44,581 bases of DNA from Candidatus Thorarchaeota archaeon (GCA_003345545.1 PRDH01000069.1:1-44581); one strand, 5' to 3'. Counted from the stretch's first letter, positions 31,505-40,226 are shown. Notes: generated from the letters alone by a model not told the origin. A program made the numbers and translations.

Positions 31505-32089
31505 CTACTTTGCTAGGTTACCCTTTGCCCCGATTGAAGGTCTGATATGTTCAGCCCCTCTGCCCTTATTATAGAGTCCTCTGCTTCTCTTGCCAGCAGC
31601 TGTTAGGCCTCTACTATCTCGACCCTTGTGAGTTGGATTGCAGATCCAGTTGATATTGGGGTCATTATATATGACTGGATGACTAGGATCTACCAGAATG
31701 ACCTCGTGCCAGATCCATTTGTGGTCTTCTCCGACCCAGTATGAGTTCAGTACTCGTAGGTTCGGATACTTCTTGGCTACTCGTTCTTCAGCAATCCATT
31801 GCCTCGATTTCTGGGGCGTGTACCGGTTGATACCAGCGCTTCTTGGCTTTCGGCCACCGTGTGGAAGGGGCTTTTCACGTGGGCCACGACCTGTTCTTAT
31901 TCGTACCATGACATAGCCTTGTTTGGCCTTGTAACCAAGTTCTCGTGCGCGGCCAAGTCTGGTTGGTCTCTCAAGTTTGACCATACTACTTAGCTTTCTC
32001 CAGACTAGTAGTCTACTTCTCACAATCTCAGAGCGTTCCTTCTGCTCCTCCACCCATGTATCGCTCATGTGTCTGTACGCGTTTGGCAT
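31505..32089 (-). CDS. rpl15e: Ribosomal protein L15e
   Basis: Large-subunit ribosomal protein shared by archaea and eukaryotes. Diagnostic segments: RLGRARELGYKAKQGYV, RIRTGRGPREKPLPHGGRKP and the C-terminal RGLTAAGKRSRGLYNKGRG. 194 residues is normal. I use the ATG at 32089 with GGATGG upstream; ATG at 32068 (MSDTWVEEQ) is also possible. First gene of the operon with COG1325, rpp30 and pop5, and preceded by an unusual structured region. Confidence 0.95.
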   Translation of the reverse strand: MPNAYRHMSDTWVEEQKERSEIVRSRLLVWRKLSSMVKLERPTRLGRARELGYKAKQGYVMVRIRTGRGPREKPLPHGGRKPRSAGINRYTPQKSRQWIAEERVAKKYPNLRVLNSYWVGEDHKWIWHEVILVDPSHPVIYNDPNINWICNPTHKGRDSRGLTAAGKRSRGLYNKGRGAEHIRPSIGAKGNLAK

Positions 32090-32122
32090 TGAATGTATCC
32101 ATCCTTTGTCGTAATAGATTCA

Positions 32123-32219
32123 CTTTGTTTGTGGTTCAGCCTCAGAGGGCCACATCCCGCGCGGACGTATCCGCCAACACAAAGGAATGGTCTGGTCACG
32201 GTATTCATACCGGACCAGA
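32123..32219 (-). ncRNA. Structured leader or small RNA before rpl15e
   Basis: Four nested or adjacent stems fit in under 100 bases. Outer stem CTTTGT (32123-32128) with ACAAAG (32179-32184) encloses two hairpins, TGTGG/CCACA (32130-32134, 32150-32154) and GCGGA/TCCGC (32161-32165, 32170-32174), a three-way junction. A separate 12 to 13 base-pair hairpin, TCTGGTC-CGGTAT against ATACCG-GACCAGA with one bulge, spans 32191-32219. On the minus strand this is 34 bases upstream of the L15e start codon, after a TTTAAG element near 32240, so it would be the mRNA leader. The same pairing also holds on the plus strand, so strand is uncertain. Confidence 0.5.
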
Positions 32220-32282
32220 TACTCCCGAAGAGATTCGCTTAAAGATGTAACGTTTTGGATGTCTCGATGAATGATTTGGATG

Positions 32283-33194
32283 CTACTTGAGTCCATTAAT
32301 GACCTTTTGAACAGTCAGCTCCCCGATTCTCACCTGTCCCTCTTCAGTGGACGATGACAGATGTGGAGCCGCTACGACTTTCGGATGTTTCACTAATTGC
32401 CAGTCAGTTGGTGGTTCATTCTCGAAGACGTCAAGTCCTGCACCCGCGATCAGGCCTGCGTTCAGGGCATCTAGAAGCGCCTTTTCGTCAACCACGCCGC
32501 CTCGTGCTGTGTTGATGAGGAATGCTGTCTTCTTCATCTTCTTGAGCTCTTTCTCTGCAATCATTCCCTTAGTCTGGGGCAGCATAGGTACATGGAGTGT
32601 GATGTAGTCCGCTTTCTCCAGAATAGTGTTCAGGTCAGCTTTCTTGGCTCCGATTTCTTTGCATGCCTTACCGATGTCGATGACATCATATGCAAGGACA
32701 TTCATGCCAAAGGCCTTGGCTCTCTTCCCGACTTCCATTCCAATCCTGCCAAGTCCCACTATACCAATGGTCTTCTGCCAGAGTTCAGTCCCGCTGAGTT
32801 TCTTCTTATCCCAACGTCCGGCCTTCATCGAGCTGTCTGCCTGTGTGATATTTCTGGCCAGTGATAGCATCAACGAAAAGACCATCTCTGCAACCGAAAC
32901 AGTTGGAGCCTCCGGAGTGTTCTGAACCACCACTCCTTTTGCGTCTGCTGCTTTCTTGTCTACATTGTCAAGACCAACACCTGCCCTGACCACAAGCTTC
33001 AGCTTGTCTGCAGCATCGATTACCTCTTTGGTAATCTTAGTCGCACTTCTCACGACAACACAGTCGAATCCCTTGATTTGCTTCTCAATGGGTCCGTCCT
33101 TCTCTGCGTTTCTAACAACAACTTCGAGTCCTGCAGCCTTGATCTTGGCTACAGCAGACTCTTCAATTGGATCAGCAATAAGTACGCGTTTCAT
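32283..33194 (-). CDS. serA: D-3-phosphoglycerate dehydrogenase-like D-2-hydroxyacid dehydrogenase
   Basis: NAD-dependent dehydrogenase, probably first step of serine synthesis. Catalytic Arg in NTARGGVVDE, Glu in VFENEPP and His in APHLSSST; NAD site VGLGRIGMEVGKRA near residue 145. The 303-residue length matches the short forms without an ACT regulatory domain. PGDH, glyoxylate reductase and other D-hydroxyacid dehydrogenases share these motifs, so substrate is likely but not certain. Confidence 0.85.
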   Translation of the reverse strand: MKRVLIADPIEESAVAKIKAAGLEVVVRNAEKDGPIEKQIKGFDCVVVRSATKITKEVIDAADKLKLVVRAGVGLDNVDKKAADAKGVVVQNTPEAPTVSVAEMVFSLMLSLARNITQADSSMKAGRWDKKKLSGTELWQKTIGIVGLGRIGMEVGKRAKAFGMNVLAYDVIDIGKACKEIGAKKADLNTILEKADYITLHVPMLPQTKGMIAEKELKKMKKTAFLINTARGGVVDEKALLDALNAGLIAGAGLDVFENEPPTDWQLVKHPKVVAAPHLSSSTEEGQVRIGELTVQKVINGLK

Positions 33195-33320
33195 CGGTAT
33201 AACCCCTAGTGGATGATGTGTTCTGCGGTCACTAGCTTGGTCTTAAACCTAATGACATTGACATGACACGAGATTGGGGAGAAACGACATTTTCTTAACG
33301 GACAGAGTAAGACACACGGT

Positions 33321-33857
33321 ATGAAACGTGAGATCACCCCTACCACTGCGCTGGTTCCATGCCCCGTTGTCCTGCTGAGTGTGTCCGGACCTGATAGACC
33401 GAATATTATCACTCTATCATGGGCTGCGAATGTCTGTAGCAATCCTCCCACGATGGTCATCGGGATACGACCGGAGCGATACAGCTACAATCTCATAAAG
33501 AGTGCAGGAGAGTTCGTCCTGAACATCCCATCAACAGACCTGATAGATGGTACAGCATTTGCTGGGACCAAATCTGGCCGTGAGTACGACAAGTTTTCGG
33601 AGTGCGGGTTTACGTCCGAGCCTGCATCAAAGGTTTCCGCTCCAATGATCAAGGAGTGTCCAATCAATATTGAGTGTAGAGTTAGGGACGTAGTCCCATT
33701 GGGTGCACACGACCTGTTCATTGTAGATGTCATATCTGTGCACATAGATGAATCAGTCCTCGGCGAGAATGGACGTCTTGATGCCTCCAAGGCTAGGCTG
33801 TTCACATATCTGCCATTGAATGGGCAATATTGGACACTAGGAAAGAAGCTCCGTTGA
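33321..33857 (+). CDS. Flavin reductase family protein
   Basis: FMN-binding split-barrel protein of 178 residues. Pattern TTALVPCPVVLLSVSGPDRPNIITLSW followed by PTMVIGIRPERYSYNLIKSAGEFVLNIPS is typical of the archaeal flavoredoxin/flavin reductase family (with ferredoxin or NADH as donor). C-terminal DVISVHIDESVL closes the barrel. Divergent from serA across a 126-base gap. Exact electron partner unknown. Confidence 0.88.
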   Translation: MKREITPTTALVPCPVVLLSVSGPDRPNIITLSWAANVCSNPPTMVIGIRPERYSYNLIKSAGEFVLNIPSTDLIDGTAFAGTKSGREYDKFSECGFTSEPASKVSAPMIKECPINIECRVRDVVPLGAHDLFIVDVISVHIDESVLGENGRLDASKARLFTYLPLNGQYWTLGKKLR

Positions 33858-33890
33858 ACAACGCCTTTTCGGAGTCCACTTGAATGGATA

Positions 33891-35108
33891 TCACTTCTGT
33901 CCCTTGGCACTGACAATCCTGATGACATCACGGTCCTTCAGGACGTGCTTGTCTGAGATTCTCATCTTTGTTCGGGCATCCACTCCATGCACAAATGACT
34001 CCATGAGGTCGGTGTGGATAAATCCCGCGAATTCTTTTGCGGTGGTCCCTTCCGGCACAAGATAGACATCTGGTAAAACATTGCCGTCGCTATCAGTGAG
34101 CGTATTTGAATCATAGACCGGATATACCGTGATCATGTGAAGATAGTCAAATACTGCCTTGTTCAACAGGTTCTGAACGCCAGTACCACCGAACTTCTTC
34201 AGAATATGTTCTTTGAGCTTCTGTAACTGAGCAGTCTCATTCTCCTTCAGACTACCAGGTTGAAGTATCTCGAAATCATCGCTTCCGGGGATATATTTGA
34301 TAACACCCTTCTTATCGAGGTCTTTCAGAACCTTCTCTGCAAGGGCGCTGACCGGGACCACGAGATAGTCGGGGAATTCCTTCTGTAGCCGTTTCATATT
34401 CTCCTCAGCTCCCGGTCTGTCAATCTTGTTTGCCGCTATGATGATTGGCTTGGCCGCCTTCTGCAGTGATCTGACAAATTCTCGTAATTGATCCTCAGTC
34501 CAGCTATCAACTGTTTCCGACTTCAAACCGGATTGTCGCATTGCCTTGAGTATCTGCCCCCGTGTGATGTTGAGACCAGACAGTTTCTCAAGAAGCAACT
34601 CCTCTAGTTTCGCCCCCTCTGCTCTGACTCTCCCGGTGATTCTTCGCCAATCCTTCGTGACTATTCCACGCATCCATTCTACAAGCTCGTCCTCAAGGAA
34701 TCTTACATCTTCCGCAGGGTCATGAGTACCTGCGGCAACCTCTTGCCCCTCCGAGTCTAGGGCGCCACTCGCATCTACAATATGAACAAGGACATCAGCC
34801 TGCCTGAGATCATCAAGGAACTGGTTTCCCATACCTCTTCCCTCGTGGGCTCCAGGTACTAGGCCCGCAACATCAATCAGCTTGATTGGAACAAGACGTA
34901 CTCCATCGATGCAGATTGAGTTCTTGGGATTGTCTTGAACACCAAAATCCCTGCACGCACAGGCCGTCCTCACGTGGGTCACTCCAACATTGGCGTCTAT
35001 GGTGGTAAAGGGGTAGCTTCCCACCTTGAAATCGGTCATACATGCAGCATTTGTGAAAGATGTCTTGCCAGAGGACGGTTTTCCAACTATTCCGACACTG
35101 AATCCCAT
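33891..35108 (-). CDS. ychF: YchF/Obg-like GTP-binding protein
   Basis: Translation-associated P-loop NTPase with C-terminal TGS domain, about 405 residues. P-loop GKPSSGKTSF at residues 8-17, TTID as the switch region, DVAGLVPGAHEGRG as G3, and NKIDRPGAE as G4. The TGS domain is at the end (EGTTAKEFAGFIHTDLMESF). I chose the ATG at 35108 (MGFSVGIVGKPSSG), which has GGAGAG upstream; the frame is open further 5' but those residues are not conserved. Confidence 0.92.
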   Translation of the reverse strand: MGFSVGIVGKPSSGKTSFTNAACMTDFKVGSYPFTTIDANVGVTHVRTACACRDFGVQDNPKNSICIDGVRLVPIKLIDVAGLVPGAHEGRGMGNQFLDDLRQADVLVHIVDASGALDSEGQEVAAGTHDPAEDVRFLEDELVEWMRGIVTKDWRRITGRVRAEGAKLEELLLEKLSGLNITRGQILKAMRQSGLKSETVDSWTEDQLREFVRSLQKAAKPIIIAANKIDRPGAEENMKRLQKEFPDYLVVPVSALAEKVLKDLDKKGVIKYIPGSDDFEILQPGSLKENETAQLQKLKEHILKKFGGTGVQNLLNKAVFDYLHMITVYPVYDSNTLTDSDGNVLPDVYLVPEGTTAKEFAGFIHTDLMESFVHGVDARTKMRISDKHVLKDRDVIRIVSAKGQK

Positions 35109-35161
35109 GTTCACTCTCTCCGTTGACAGTGTCACCATTCTCAAACTAGGAGATAAACACT

Positions 35162-35359
35162 TCACTCCTTGAGCCATCTTTTGATATCGTTGCAGATGGT
35201 ATGCTCGGCAGAGTCATAGAGACTCTCAACAGCTAGTGTCACAATTAGGAGACTCACAACTCGATGAGGCTTAGCATATGGCCATGACCATTTGTTAAGT
35301 ACGAAATCAACTGGTTCTAGCTTCCCTTGGCTTCCACTGCATGCAACGAGATGTTCCAT
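35162..35359 (-). CDS. Hypothetical protein upstream of ychF
   Basis: A 65-residue frame on the minus strand with GTGAG about six bases before its ATG and a stop 53 bases before ychF. It has a plausible protein sequence (DFVLNKWSWPYAKPH and a mixed helical end). No family recognised, and it overlaps a short plus-strand frame at 35358-35507, so it is uncertain. Confidence 0.4.
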   Translation of the reverse strand: MEHLVACSGSQGKLEPVDFVLNKWSWPYAKPHRVVSLLIVTLAVESLYDSAEHTICNDIKRWLKE

Positions 35360-35435
35360 GTATTACTCACAATTTAGAGCCCGATTAGACGCCATAGAAT
35401 CAGACCTACAGGACTCTGTATTATTCAAGCCTCCC

Positions 35436-35442
35436 TTATATA
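35436..35442 (+). promoter_or_regulatory. TATA element of hypothetical gene at 35485
   Basis: TTATATA with C-rich flank about 45 bases before the TTG start at 35485. The expected transcription start (about 35466) lies at GGAGAGG, the likely ribosome-binding site. Confidence 0.45.
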
Positions 35443-35484
35443 CAGAGAATGGGATAGGTTATTTCGGAGAGGATCACTATTCAG

Positions 35485-35898
35485 TTGGACTATTCCGCCC
35501 GGATTGATGCTATCATCGATTATGTGATTCGAAGGCCTGCCATTCCACGGTGGTGGGATCCAGTGTCACGACCTCATGTGGCTGTGCTGATGCCAGACCC
35601 ACTCTCTGGAGCTGAGATCCGATATTACCTGTCCCGATGTGGTGAGAGGAAGTCCAACGGCCGGTCTCTTCTTGAAGTCGTGAATTTTGATGGTCTTCCC
35701 GAGGGAACTCTGCTAGAGGTGCGGTTCAACGCAACGAAGGCCAACCTCTACAAGCTGGAACGTGTCGGAACCATTCCGTGCTGGCGGTGGCTTGGTCGAA
35801 GTCAAGGTCTTCCTGACTTCAATACTGATGACCCAGTCTACTGGGACCACGTATTGGACACAGGCACCTACATACCACGTGACATGCTTCTTGCCTGA
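35485..35898 (+). CDS. Hypothetical protein
   Basis: A 137-residue protein of no recognised family. It has a charged, aromatic-rich start (IDAIIDYVIRRPAIPRWWDP), then HVAVLMPDPLSGAEIRYYLS and a strand-rich middle ending in PRDMLLA. No cysteine cluster except single residues, and no membrane segment. The TTG start is supported by the TATA element at 35436 and GGAGAGGA at 35466-35473. A short in-frame-shifted frame beginning at 35358 (MYYSQFRARLDAIES) overlaps its start and could be an alternative N-terminus if a frameshift exists. Confidence 0.6.
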   Translation: MDYSARIDAIIDYVIRRPAIPRWWDPVSRPHVAVLMPDPLSGAEIRYYLSRCGERKSNGRSLLEVVNFDGLPEGTLLEVRFNATKANLYKLERVGTIPCWRWLGRSQGLPDFNTDDPVYWDHVLDTGTYIPRDMLLA

Positions 35899-35912
35899 GG
35901 CATGCTGACGAT

Positions 35913-35937
35913 TGATTCAGATGTCCTCACTGAATCA
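35913..35937. terminator. Bidirectional stem between convergent genes
   Basis: TGATTCAG (35913-35920) and CTGAATCA (35930-35937) form a perfect eight-base stem with a nine-base loop, between the plus-strand hypothetical gene and the end of the Fur-like gene, overlapping the latter's last codons. No long T-tract follows. Confidence 0.4.
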
Positions 35938-36313
35938 GGACTAAGAGATGCTTGACATCATTGCCTGTCTTCTCATTGATAACATCTACGAGCTGCTTGA
36001 GAAGGCGTCTTACATCCTCCCCACCAATATCGACTATAGTTCCGTTTGAACTCACGAGGTTCACATGTGGAATAGGGTTCAGTTCATACCGTGTTTCTCC
36101 TAGATAAGAAAAGCTACGCAACAGTCTTAGTTCCTCGAATGTAGCGAGGTTCTTCAGTACGGTAGACTGGCTTACGGTCGCATGTCTACTCCTGAATATC
36201 TCATAGATTTCCGAGAATGAGGGATGGTTCCTCCCATACTCTTCAAGAATACGTAGCAGTTCAAGGCGCTGAGGCGTGAGGCGCAGTCTGTTTTCTCTGA
36301 GTCGTTCTATCAC
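35927..36313 (-). CDS. Fur family metal- or peroxide-responsive regulator
   Basis: A 128-residue DNA-binding repressor of the Fur/PerR family. The winged-helix domain is RLTPQRLELLRILEEYGRNHPSFSEIYEIFRSRHATVSQSTVLKNLATFEELRLL, here cut into the helix segments LTPQRLELLRIL and VSQSTVLKNLATFEEL; then ETRYELNPIPHVNLV supplies His residues in the position of the metal site. It lacks the Cys-x2-Cys structural zinc pairs of many Fur proteins. It starts with GTG at 36313 and is divergent from a Dps-like ferritin, its probable target. Confidence 0.85.
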   Translation of the reverse strand: MIERLRENRLRLTPQRLELLRILEEYGRNHPSFSEIYEIFRSRHATVSQSTVLKNLATFEELRLLRSFSYLGETRYELNPIPHVNLVSSNGTIVDIGGEDVRRLLKQLVDVINEKTGNDVKHLLVLIQ

Positions 36314-36336
36314 ATCTCATGCGCATGCAGAAGGGA

Positions 36337-36366
36337 TTATAAAACTATCGTAGTTAGATTTAAATA
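36337..36366. promoter_or_regulatory. Divergent promoter with inverted repeat between fur and ferritin
   Basis: TTATAAAA (36337-36344) is the TATA element for the minus-strand fur gene, about 24 bases before its GTG. TTTAAATA (about 36359-36366) is that of the plus-strand ferritin gene. Between them AACTA-TCG-TAGTT (36343-36355) is an inverted repeat placed to act on both promoters. Confidence 0.55.
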
Positions 36367-36400
36367 GAAGTAACTTTTATGTAGAACTAAGGTGAATAAG

Positions 36401-36952
36401 ATGGTAAAAGTCGCTAGAGAAATGGTCGAGAAGGCCGGGATTGAAGTAGACAAACTAGTCAACCTTCTGATCAAGAACGCTGCAGCTGAGCTGACGACAT
36501 TCTACTACTACACTATTCTTCGGGTCAACTTGATTGGGCTCGAGGGTGAAGGTATCAAAGAAATCGCAGAGACTGCACGCATTGAAGATAGGAACCACTT
36601 CGAGGCATTGGTACCCCGCATCTACGAGCTTGGTGGCCAGCTGCCAGAAGGGATGGTGGAGTTCCATAACATGTCTGCATGTCCGCCTGCGAAGCTTCCA
36701 AAGGACCCGACAGACGTCAAGGCGATGTTGAAGGTCTTGGTGGACGCAGAGCGATGCGCAGTCAGAGGTTACACTCAAATCTGTCACATGACTGCAGGAA
36801 AGGACCACAGGACCTATGATTTGGCATTAGCTATCCTCCACGAAGAAGTGGAACACGAGTCCTGGTTCTCTGAGTTCCTCGGTGAGGGCCCATCTGGTCA
36901 CTTCCTCCGTCGGGGCGAAACATCTCCCTTCGCTGGCAAGTTCCTTCGATAG
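36401..36952 (+). CDS. Dps-like ferritin (DPSL/thioferritin family)
   Basis: Iron-storage and oxidative-stress protein of 183 residues from the ferritin superfamily. Ferroxidase residues lie in NAAAELTTFYYYTILRV and EIAETARIEDRNHF, and in the C-terminal helix ALAILHEEVEHESWF. The motif CPPAKLPKDPTDVKAML and AERCAVRGYTQIC, with two cysteines near the catalytic core, marks the archaeal Dps-like thioferritin group. The ATG at 36401 follows GGTGA by five bases; an upstream GTG at 36392 is unlikely. Expression is probably controlled by the divergent Fur-like regulator. Confidence 0.9.
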   Translation: MVKVAREMVEKAGIEVDKLVNLLIKNAAAELTTFYYYTILRVNLIGLEGEGIKEIAETARIEDRNHFEALVPRIYELGGQLPEGMVEFHNMSACPPAKLPKDPTDVKAMLKVLVDAERCAVRGYTQICHMTAGKDHRTYDLALAILHEEVEHESWFSEFLGEGPSGHFLRRGETSPFAGKFLR

Positions 36953-36976
36953 AAACCGTCGAAACACACTTTCGGG

Positions 36977-37021
36977 AAAAGTAATGAAGAGAGCTCGCAG
37001 GCTCCCTTCTTGCTACTTTTT
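36977..37021 (+). terminator. Terminator after the ferritin gene
   Basis: A long interrupted stem: AAAAGTA (36977-36983) pairs with TACTTTT (37014-37020), and inside it GAGC (36991-36994) pairs with GCTC (37001-37004), with a run of T at 37017-37021. It ends six bases before the convergent membrane protein gene. Confidence 0.5.
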
Positions 37022-37026
37022 CAACC

Positions 37027-37359
37027 CTAGCATCCGCTCTGCCACCATCTCCACATGACATAGATTCCTCCCAGAACAGGAAGCACGCCAAAGAATATCG
37101 TGACTATCAACAACTCCATGGAATCCAGACCAACGTAGACAGTCAAAAAGGGCATGAGTATCAATACACCCTCTATGATTGTACCGCCGAACGTGAATAG
37201 GACTGCGGCCACGACGAGAAGGATGTTATTCCGCCTCCTTATTGCTTGATTTCTCGAATGGGCTGGTTCCGGTATCAACTCTTTCCCACACCTCGTTACA
37301 TATCCTATGGCTCGTAGATTTATTTCTGTTCGCACTATGATTGAAAAAAGGAGCTCCAA
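37027..37359 (-). CDS. Small membrane protein
   Basis: Product of up to 110 residues with a soluble N-terminus (a lone CGKEL, without a second Cys pair) and two hydrophobic segments, NILLVVAAVLFTFGGTI and LLIVTIFFGVLPVLGGIYVMW. The stop is close to the ferritin terminator. Start uncertain: TTG at 37359 or GTG at 37335 (MRTEINLRAIGYV), neither with a good ribosome-binding site. No family recognised. Confidence 0.55.
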   Translation of the reverse strand: MELLFSIIVRTEINLRAIGYVTRCGKELIPEPAHSRNQAIRRRNNILLVVAAVLFTFGGTIIEGVLILMPFLTVYVGLDSMELLIVTIFFGVLPVLGGIYVMWRWWQSGC

Positions 37360-37386
37360 AGAGAAGATGGTCGCTGATAGCTTATG

Positions 37387-37752
37387 TTAGGGAAACAATA
37401 ACACCAGCTCTACACTCGATACTGGATCTAGGCTAAGGTTAGAATAGGCCGTTCCCCTGACGATGATAGTCCAGTTGACATGGAGTCGTGTTTCAGTCCA
37501 ATAGAGTTCAATACTGCCACTCCCATCAGACATCCTCACATTTTGCATGTTACGGCCATTCAATATAACAACGATCTCCAAAATCACTCCCTTGACAGTC
37601 ACATCCGAACCGATTGGAGTGATTCCCGTATTGATCGATGAGATGGGAGTTATCCCTGTAGGATTGTCATGTACGTACATGAGGGTCAGACTAAGGGGAG
37701 CCATTATCGCTATGAGCACCAGCAATGTGGCCAGAGCTCTTTTTCGCCCCAT
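37387..37752 (-). CDS. Exported protein with OB-fold-like domain
   Basis: Protein of about 121 residues: a signal or anchor (RALATLLVLIAIMAPLSLTLMY), then an external domain with OB-fold strand pattern (VTVKGVILEIVVILNG, MSDGSGSIELYW, VNWTIIVRGTAY). GGAGG six bases before the ATG at 37752 sets the start. In outline it resembles small secreted OB-fold proteins, but no family can be named. Confidence 0.6.
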   Translation of the reverse strand: MGRKRALATLLVLIAIMAPLSLTLMYVHDNPTGITPISSINTGITPIGSDVTVKGVILEIVVILNGRNMQNVRMSDGSGSIELYWTETRLHVNWTIIVRGTAYSNLSLDPVSSVELVLLFP

Positions 37753-37855
37753 ATTGTTCCTCCACATTGAACTCAATATAGTACTGGTCTGTGCTCATAC
37801 CACGCTTTTGTACCATGCATTGATGCTGGTGAAGTACAGGTCGACAGTCTTGTGA

Positions 37856-39748
37856 TCAGTATCTTCTTCTCGATAAGATAAGAGCAAGTCCTGCCACAAC
37901 AAGAGTGCCTCCGATTGCGATAGCCAGAGTCATTAACATATTCTCATCAATTTGTGCATCTGTTACATTAGTTACATCTGTTACATTAGGTCTTAGAACA
38001 GCATATGATTGGATTTCTGATAACTCGAGATTTCCAATTTCGTCCCTAACAATTGCTTGGTATGAAATAGTCGTACCCTCATCCTGAGGTGGAATTGATG
38101 TAGTCCATATTGGTCCATAATGAGTCATTGAGAGATTAGCCCAAGTAAGATTTCCATCTATGGAGTATGAGAGTATCACGTCTTTAACACCATCAATATC
38201 AATCACGCCCATGGTCACACTGACCGTGTCATTCTCGGTAGGTCTTGAAGGAGTGATACTGAAGCCTATCCAGAAACCAGACTCGCCAACTGGCGACACT
38301 CTTGATGGATACCTATCTATGCTTCCCGCATCTCCAGGAATGTAGTATTCTCCTGCGCCTCCATAGTCATCCCAATAGTTCCCTTGGCTCTTTCCATCAT
38401 CCCAGACACTTTGCTGACCACCGTCCCACGAGTTGCCAGCTGAAATTGTGTACCCTTCACCATTCGCGCAAATCACATTGTGGAAGTATCTATTTCCAAA
38501 TCCGCCAATAGGAGGCACAAAGATACCTATACCTTGATTCTGGTAGACTATATTGGCAGCCACAAGGGCGTTATCCGACTCTACAACTGCGATCCCCCAT
38601 TGCCTGTTGTGGTGGAACTTGCTCAGAATGACCGAACACCCCTCAGACCAACATAGAGTAGTTCCATGTCCACAGGAGTAGATTGTGCAGTTCTTTAAGA
38701 TGCAATCTCTGCAAGAGAGGAAGTCTACGCCATCTGCTGTATCGTGTATGACTCCATCTTGGACAGTCACATTGTTACAGTCCACAAGAATGACTTGACC
38801 GTAATTGCTGGGGCAAATGGTTGCATCCGAAAGATTTGCAAAGTATCCTATAGGCTTGTCATTGACTGTGTTGTTGTAGACCTGAAGGCTAGGAATCGGA
38901 GTGTAATCTAGTTCGAGACCACTGTTTATCATAGTGTTGTTGGCTACAAGGGTATCGACTGCTTCAAAGAAACTTAGATAATACGACCAAAAGCCAGCCT
39001 GACTCCCATCAATTCTATTGTTGCTTACTGTACACTCAACAGTCTCTTGAAGACAGATGTCTCCTAGAATATCGTTCCTGTCAACTAGACACTGGCGAAC
39101 ATGGTACAGATGGACCCCTTCACGACTATCATAGACAGTGTTATTGAAAATTGTACAATGCTCTGGGTACCCCTCGCCATAGGGCCCCTGCACATCTATG
39201 GCAAGACCACTGTCGTAAATCTCACACTCAATGACGCTGCAGTCTGATGAAGAAACAATGGTAACTGCTAGCCATTTCTTTGAAACGACTACTCTCTCAA
39301 CCATGCCATTGGTGACATCCCCAAGAGTGATGCCCCTATTCCAAAGTCCCTCCCACTGACTCACGGAAGAGATGAAACAGTTTCGTACAACAAAGAATAC
39401 ATCTGTGTGTGAAACATTGATGCATTCCTTACCATCTGTGATTATGCTTAGTCCTTCTATTACATATGGGTCTGTCTGAGTCCCATTTCCTAGCCATCCT
39501 TGAGTCTCAAAGTCTGCGTTCGAGTTGATTATGATAGGTGAATGCGGCACATATGATGGATTCTGTTGATCCTGAATTGTGACCATATTGCCCGCATCTG
39601 AGGTTACTAGACCACTATTCCTCGCTGTGGGTACTGAGATTGATGCAAGTACCAAGATGACTAAGACCAACTGCCACTTCCTGAGCATGGCATGAAACCC
39701 CTCTATTTGAACAGAGTCCGATGCCCCACATCGGTTGTCCATTGCCAT
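37856..39748 (-). CDS. Cell-surface right-handed beta-helix protein (NosD-like)
   Basis: Surface protein of 630 residues. A signal segment WQLVLVILVLASISV is near the N-terminus. Many parallel beta-helix turns follow (for example GITLGDVTNGMVERVVV, HCTIFNNTVYDSREGVHL, HNRQWGIAVVESDNALVAANI), the NosD/pectate-lyase-like fold that often binds polysaccharides. Next comes an Ig-like domain (about 495-590, SYSIDGNLTWANLSM), a Thr/Asn-rich linker and a C-terminal anchor (MTLAIAIGGTLVVAGLALIL then SRRRY). Start at 39748 gives a leader of 15 residues before a second ATG at 39703, either possible. Function: surface adhesion or envelope; no catalytic residues visible. Confidence 0.85.
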   Translation of the reverse strand: MAMDNRCGASDSVQIEGFHAMLRKWQLVLVILVLASISVPTARNSGLVTSDAGNMVTIQDQQNPSYVPHSPIIINSNADFETQGWLGNGTQTDPYVIEGLSIITDGKECINVSHTDVFFVVRNCFISSVSQWEGLWNRGITLGDVTNGMVERVVVSKKWLAVTIVSSSDCSVIECEIYDSGLAIDVQGPYGEGYPEHCTIFNNTVYDSREGVHLYHVRQCLVDRNDILGDICLQETVECTVSNNRIDGSQAGFWSYYLSFFEAVDTLVANNTMINSGLELDYTPIPSLQVYNNTVNDKPIGYFANLSDATICPSNYGQVILVDCNNVTVQDGVIHDTADGVDFLSCRDCILKNCTIYSCGHGTTLCWSEGCSVILSKFHHNRQWGIAVVESDNALVAANIVYQNQGIGIFVPPIGGFGNRYFHNVICANGEGYTISAGNSWDGGQQSVWDDGKSQGNYWDDYGGAGEYYIPGDAGSIDRYPSRVSPVGESGFWIGFSITPSRPTENDTVSVTMGVIDIDGVKDVILSYSIDGNLTWANLSMTHYGPIWTTSIPPQDEGTTISYQAIVRDEIGNLELSEIQSYAVLRPNVTDVTNVTDAQIDENMLMTLAIAIGGTLVVAGLALILSRRRY

Positions 39749-40226
39749 ATAGGTAAAACTGCTAATTAATCATTCCAATTGAGTAGTTGGAGTTTCCAAG
39801 AGAAACATCATCAGCCGCTTTTCCGACTATTCAGTTGAACAGATAGAAAACGCTCTCGACCATTGTAGAGTACTTCATCATCTTCCCGTCGAGTTCTGTA
39901 TTGGCATGAACTTTATGAGAAAAGACAGTCCGAGATTGCAGAATGAGCCCTTCTGATACTGCAAACTCCTCTATGGCACCTGCACGCCTGCTTTGGAGAG
40001 CCTAGTCATCTATTTTGTTTGAATAAACATCTCATAGGAGATAATCGAACATTCTCTGGGTGCATGGTGGAGTTCTATTTCCTCCCAAAGACTTTGGTAT
40101 CTTCAGTGCAGAGAGATTGACGGGTATCGTTGTTGTCTGAGTTGTGGATTGGTCAATTCATTGTGGGAGCCATCTCGGCTGGCATCGTTGTCGCGCTCAG
40201 AGGAGCTACTGTCCGAGAGTGATTTC
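39749..40226. other. Gap without a recognised gene
   Basis: Nearly 480 bases lie between the surface protein and the coding start at 40227. I see no convincing gene, RNA or repeat. An AT-rich run near 39760-39775 would suit the promoter of the minus-strand surface protein. The last 80 bases are in frame with the next gene and could be its N-terminus if the TTG at 40149 is used. Confidence 0.4.

Noticed and set aside
32123..32219. Interpretation of the L15e leader as a tRNA gene
   Set aside because: Three stems are present but no seven-pair acceptor stem, anticodon loop or T-loop consensus.
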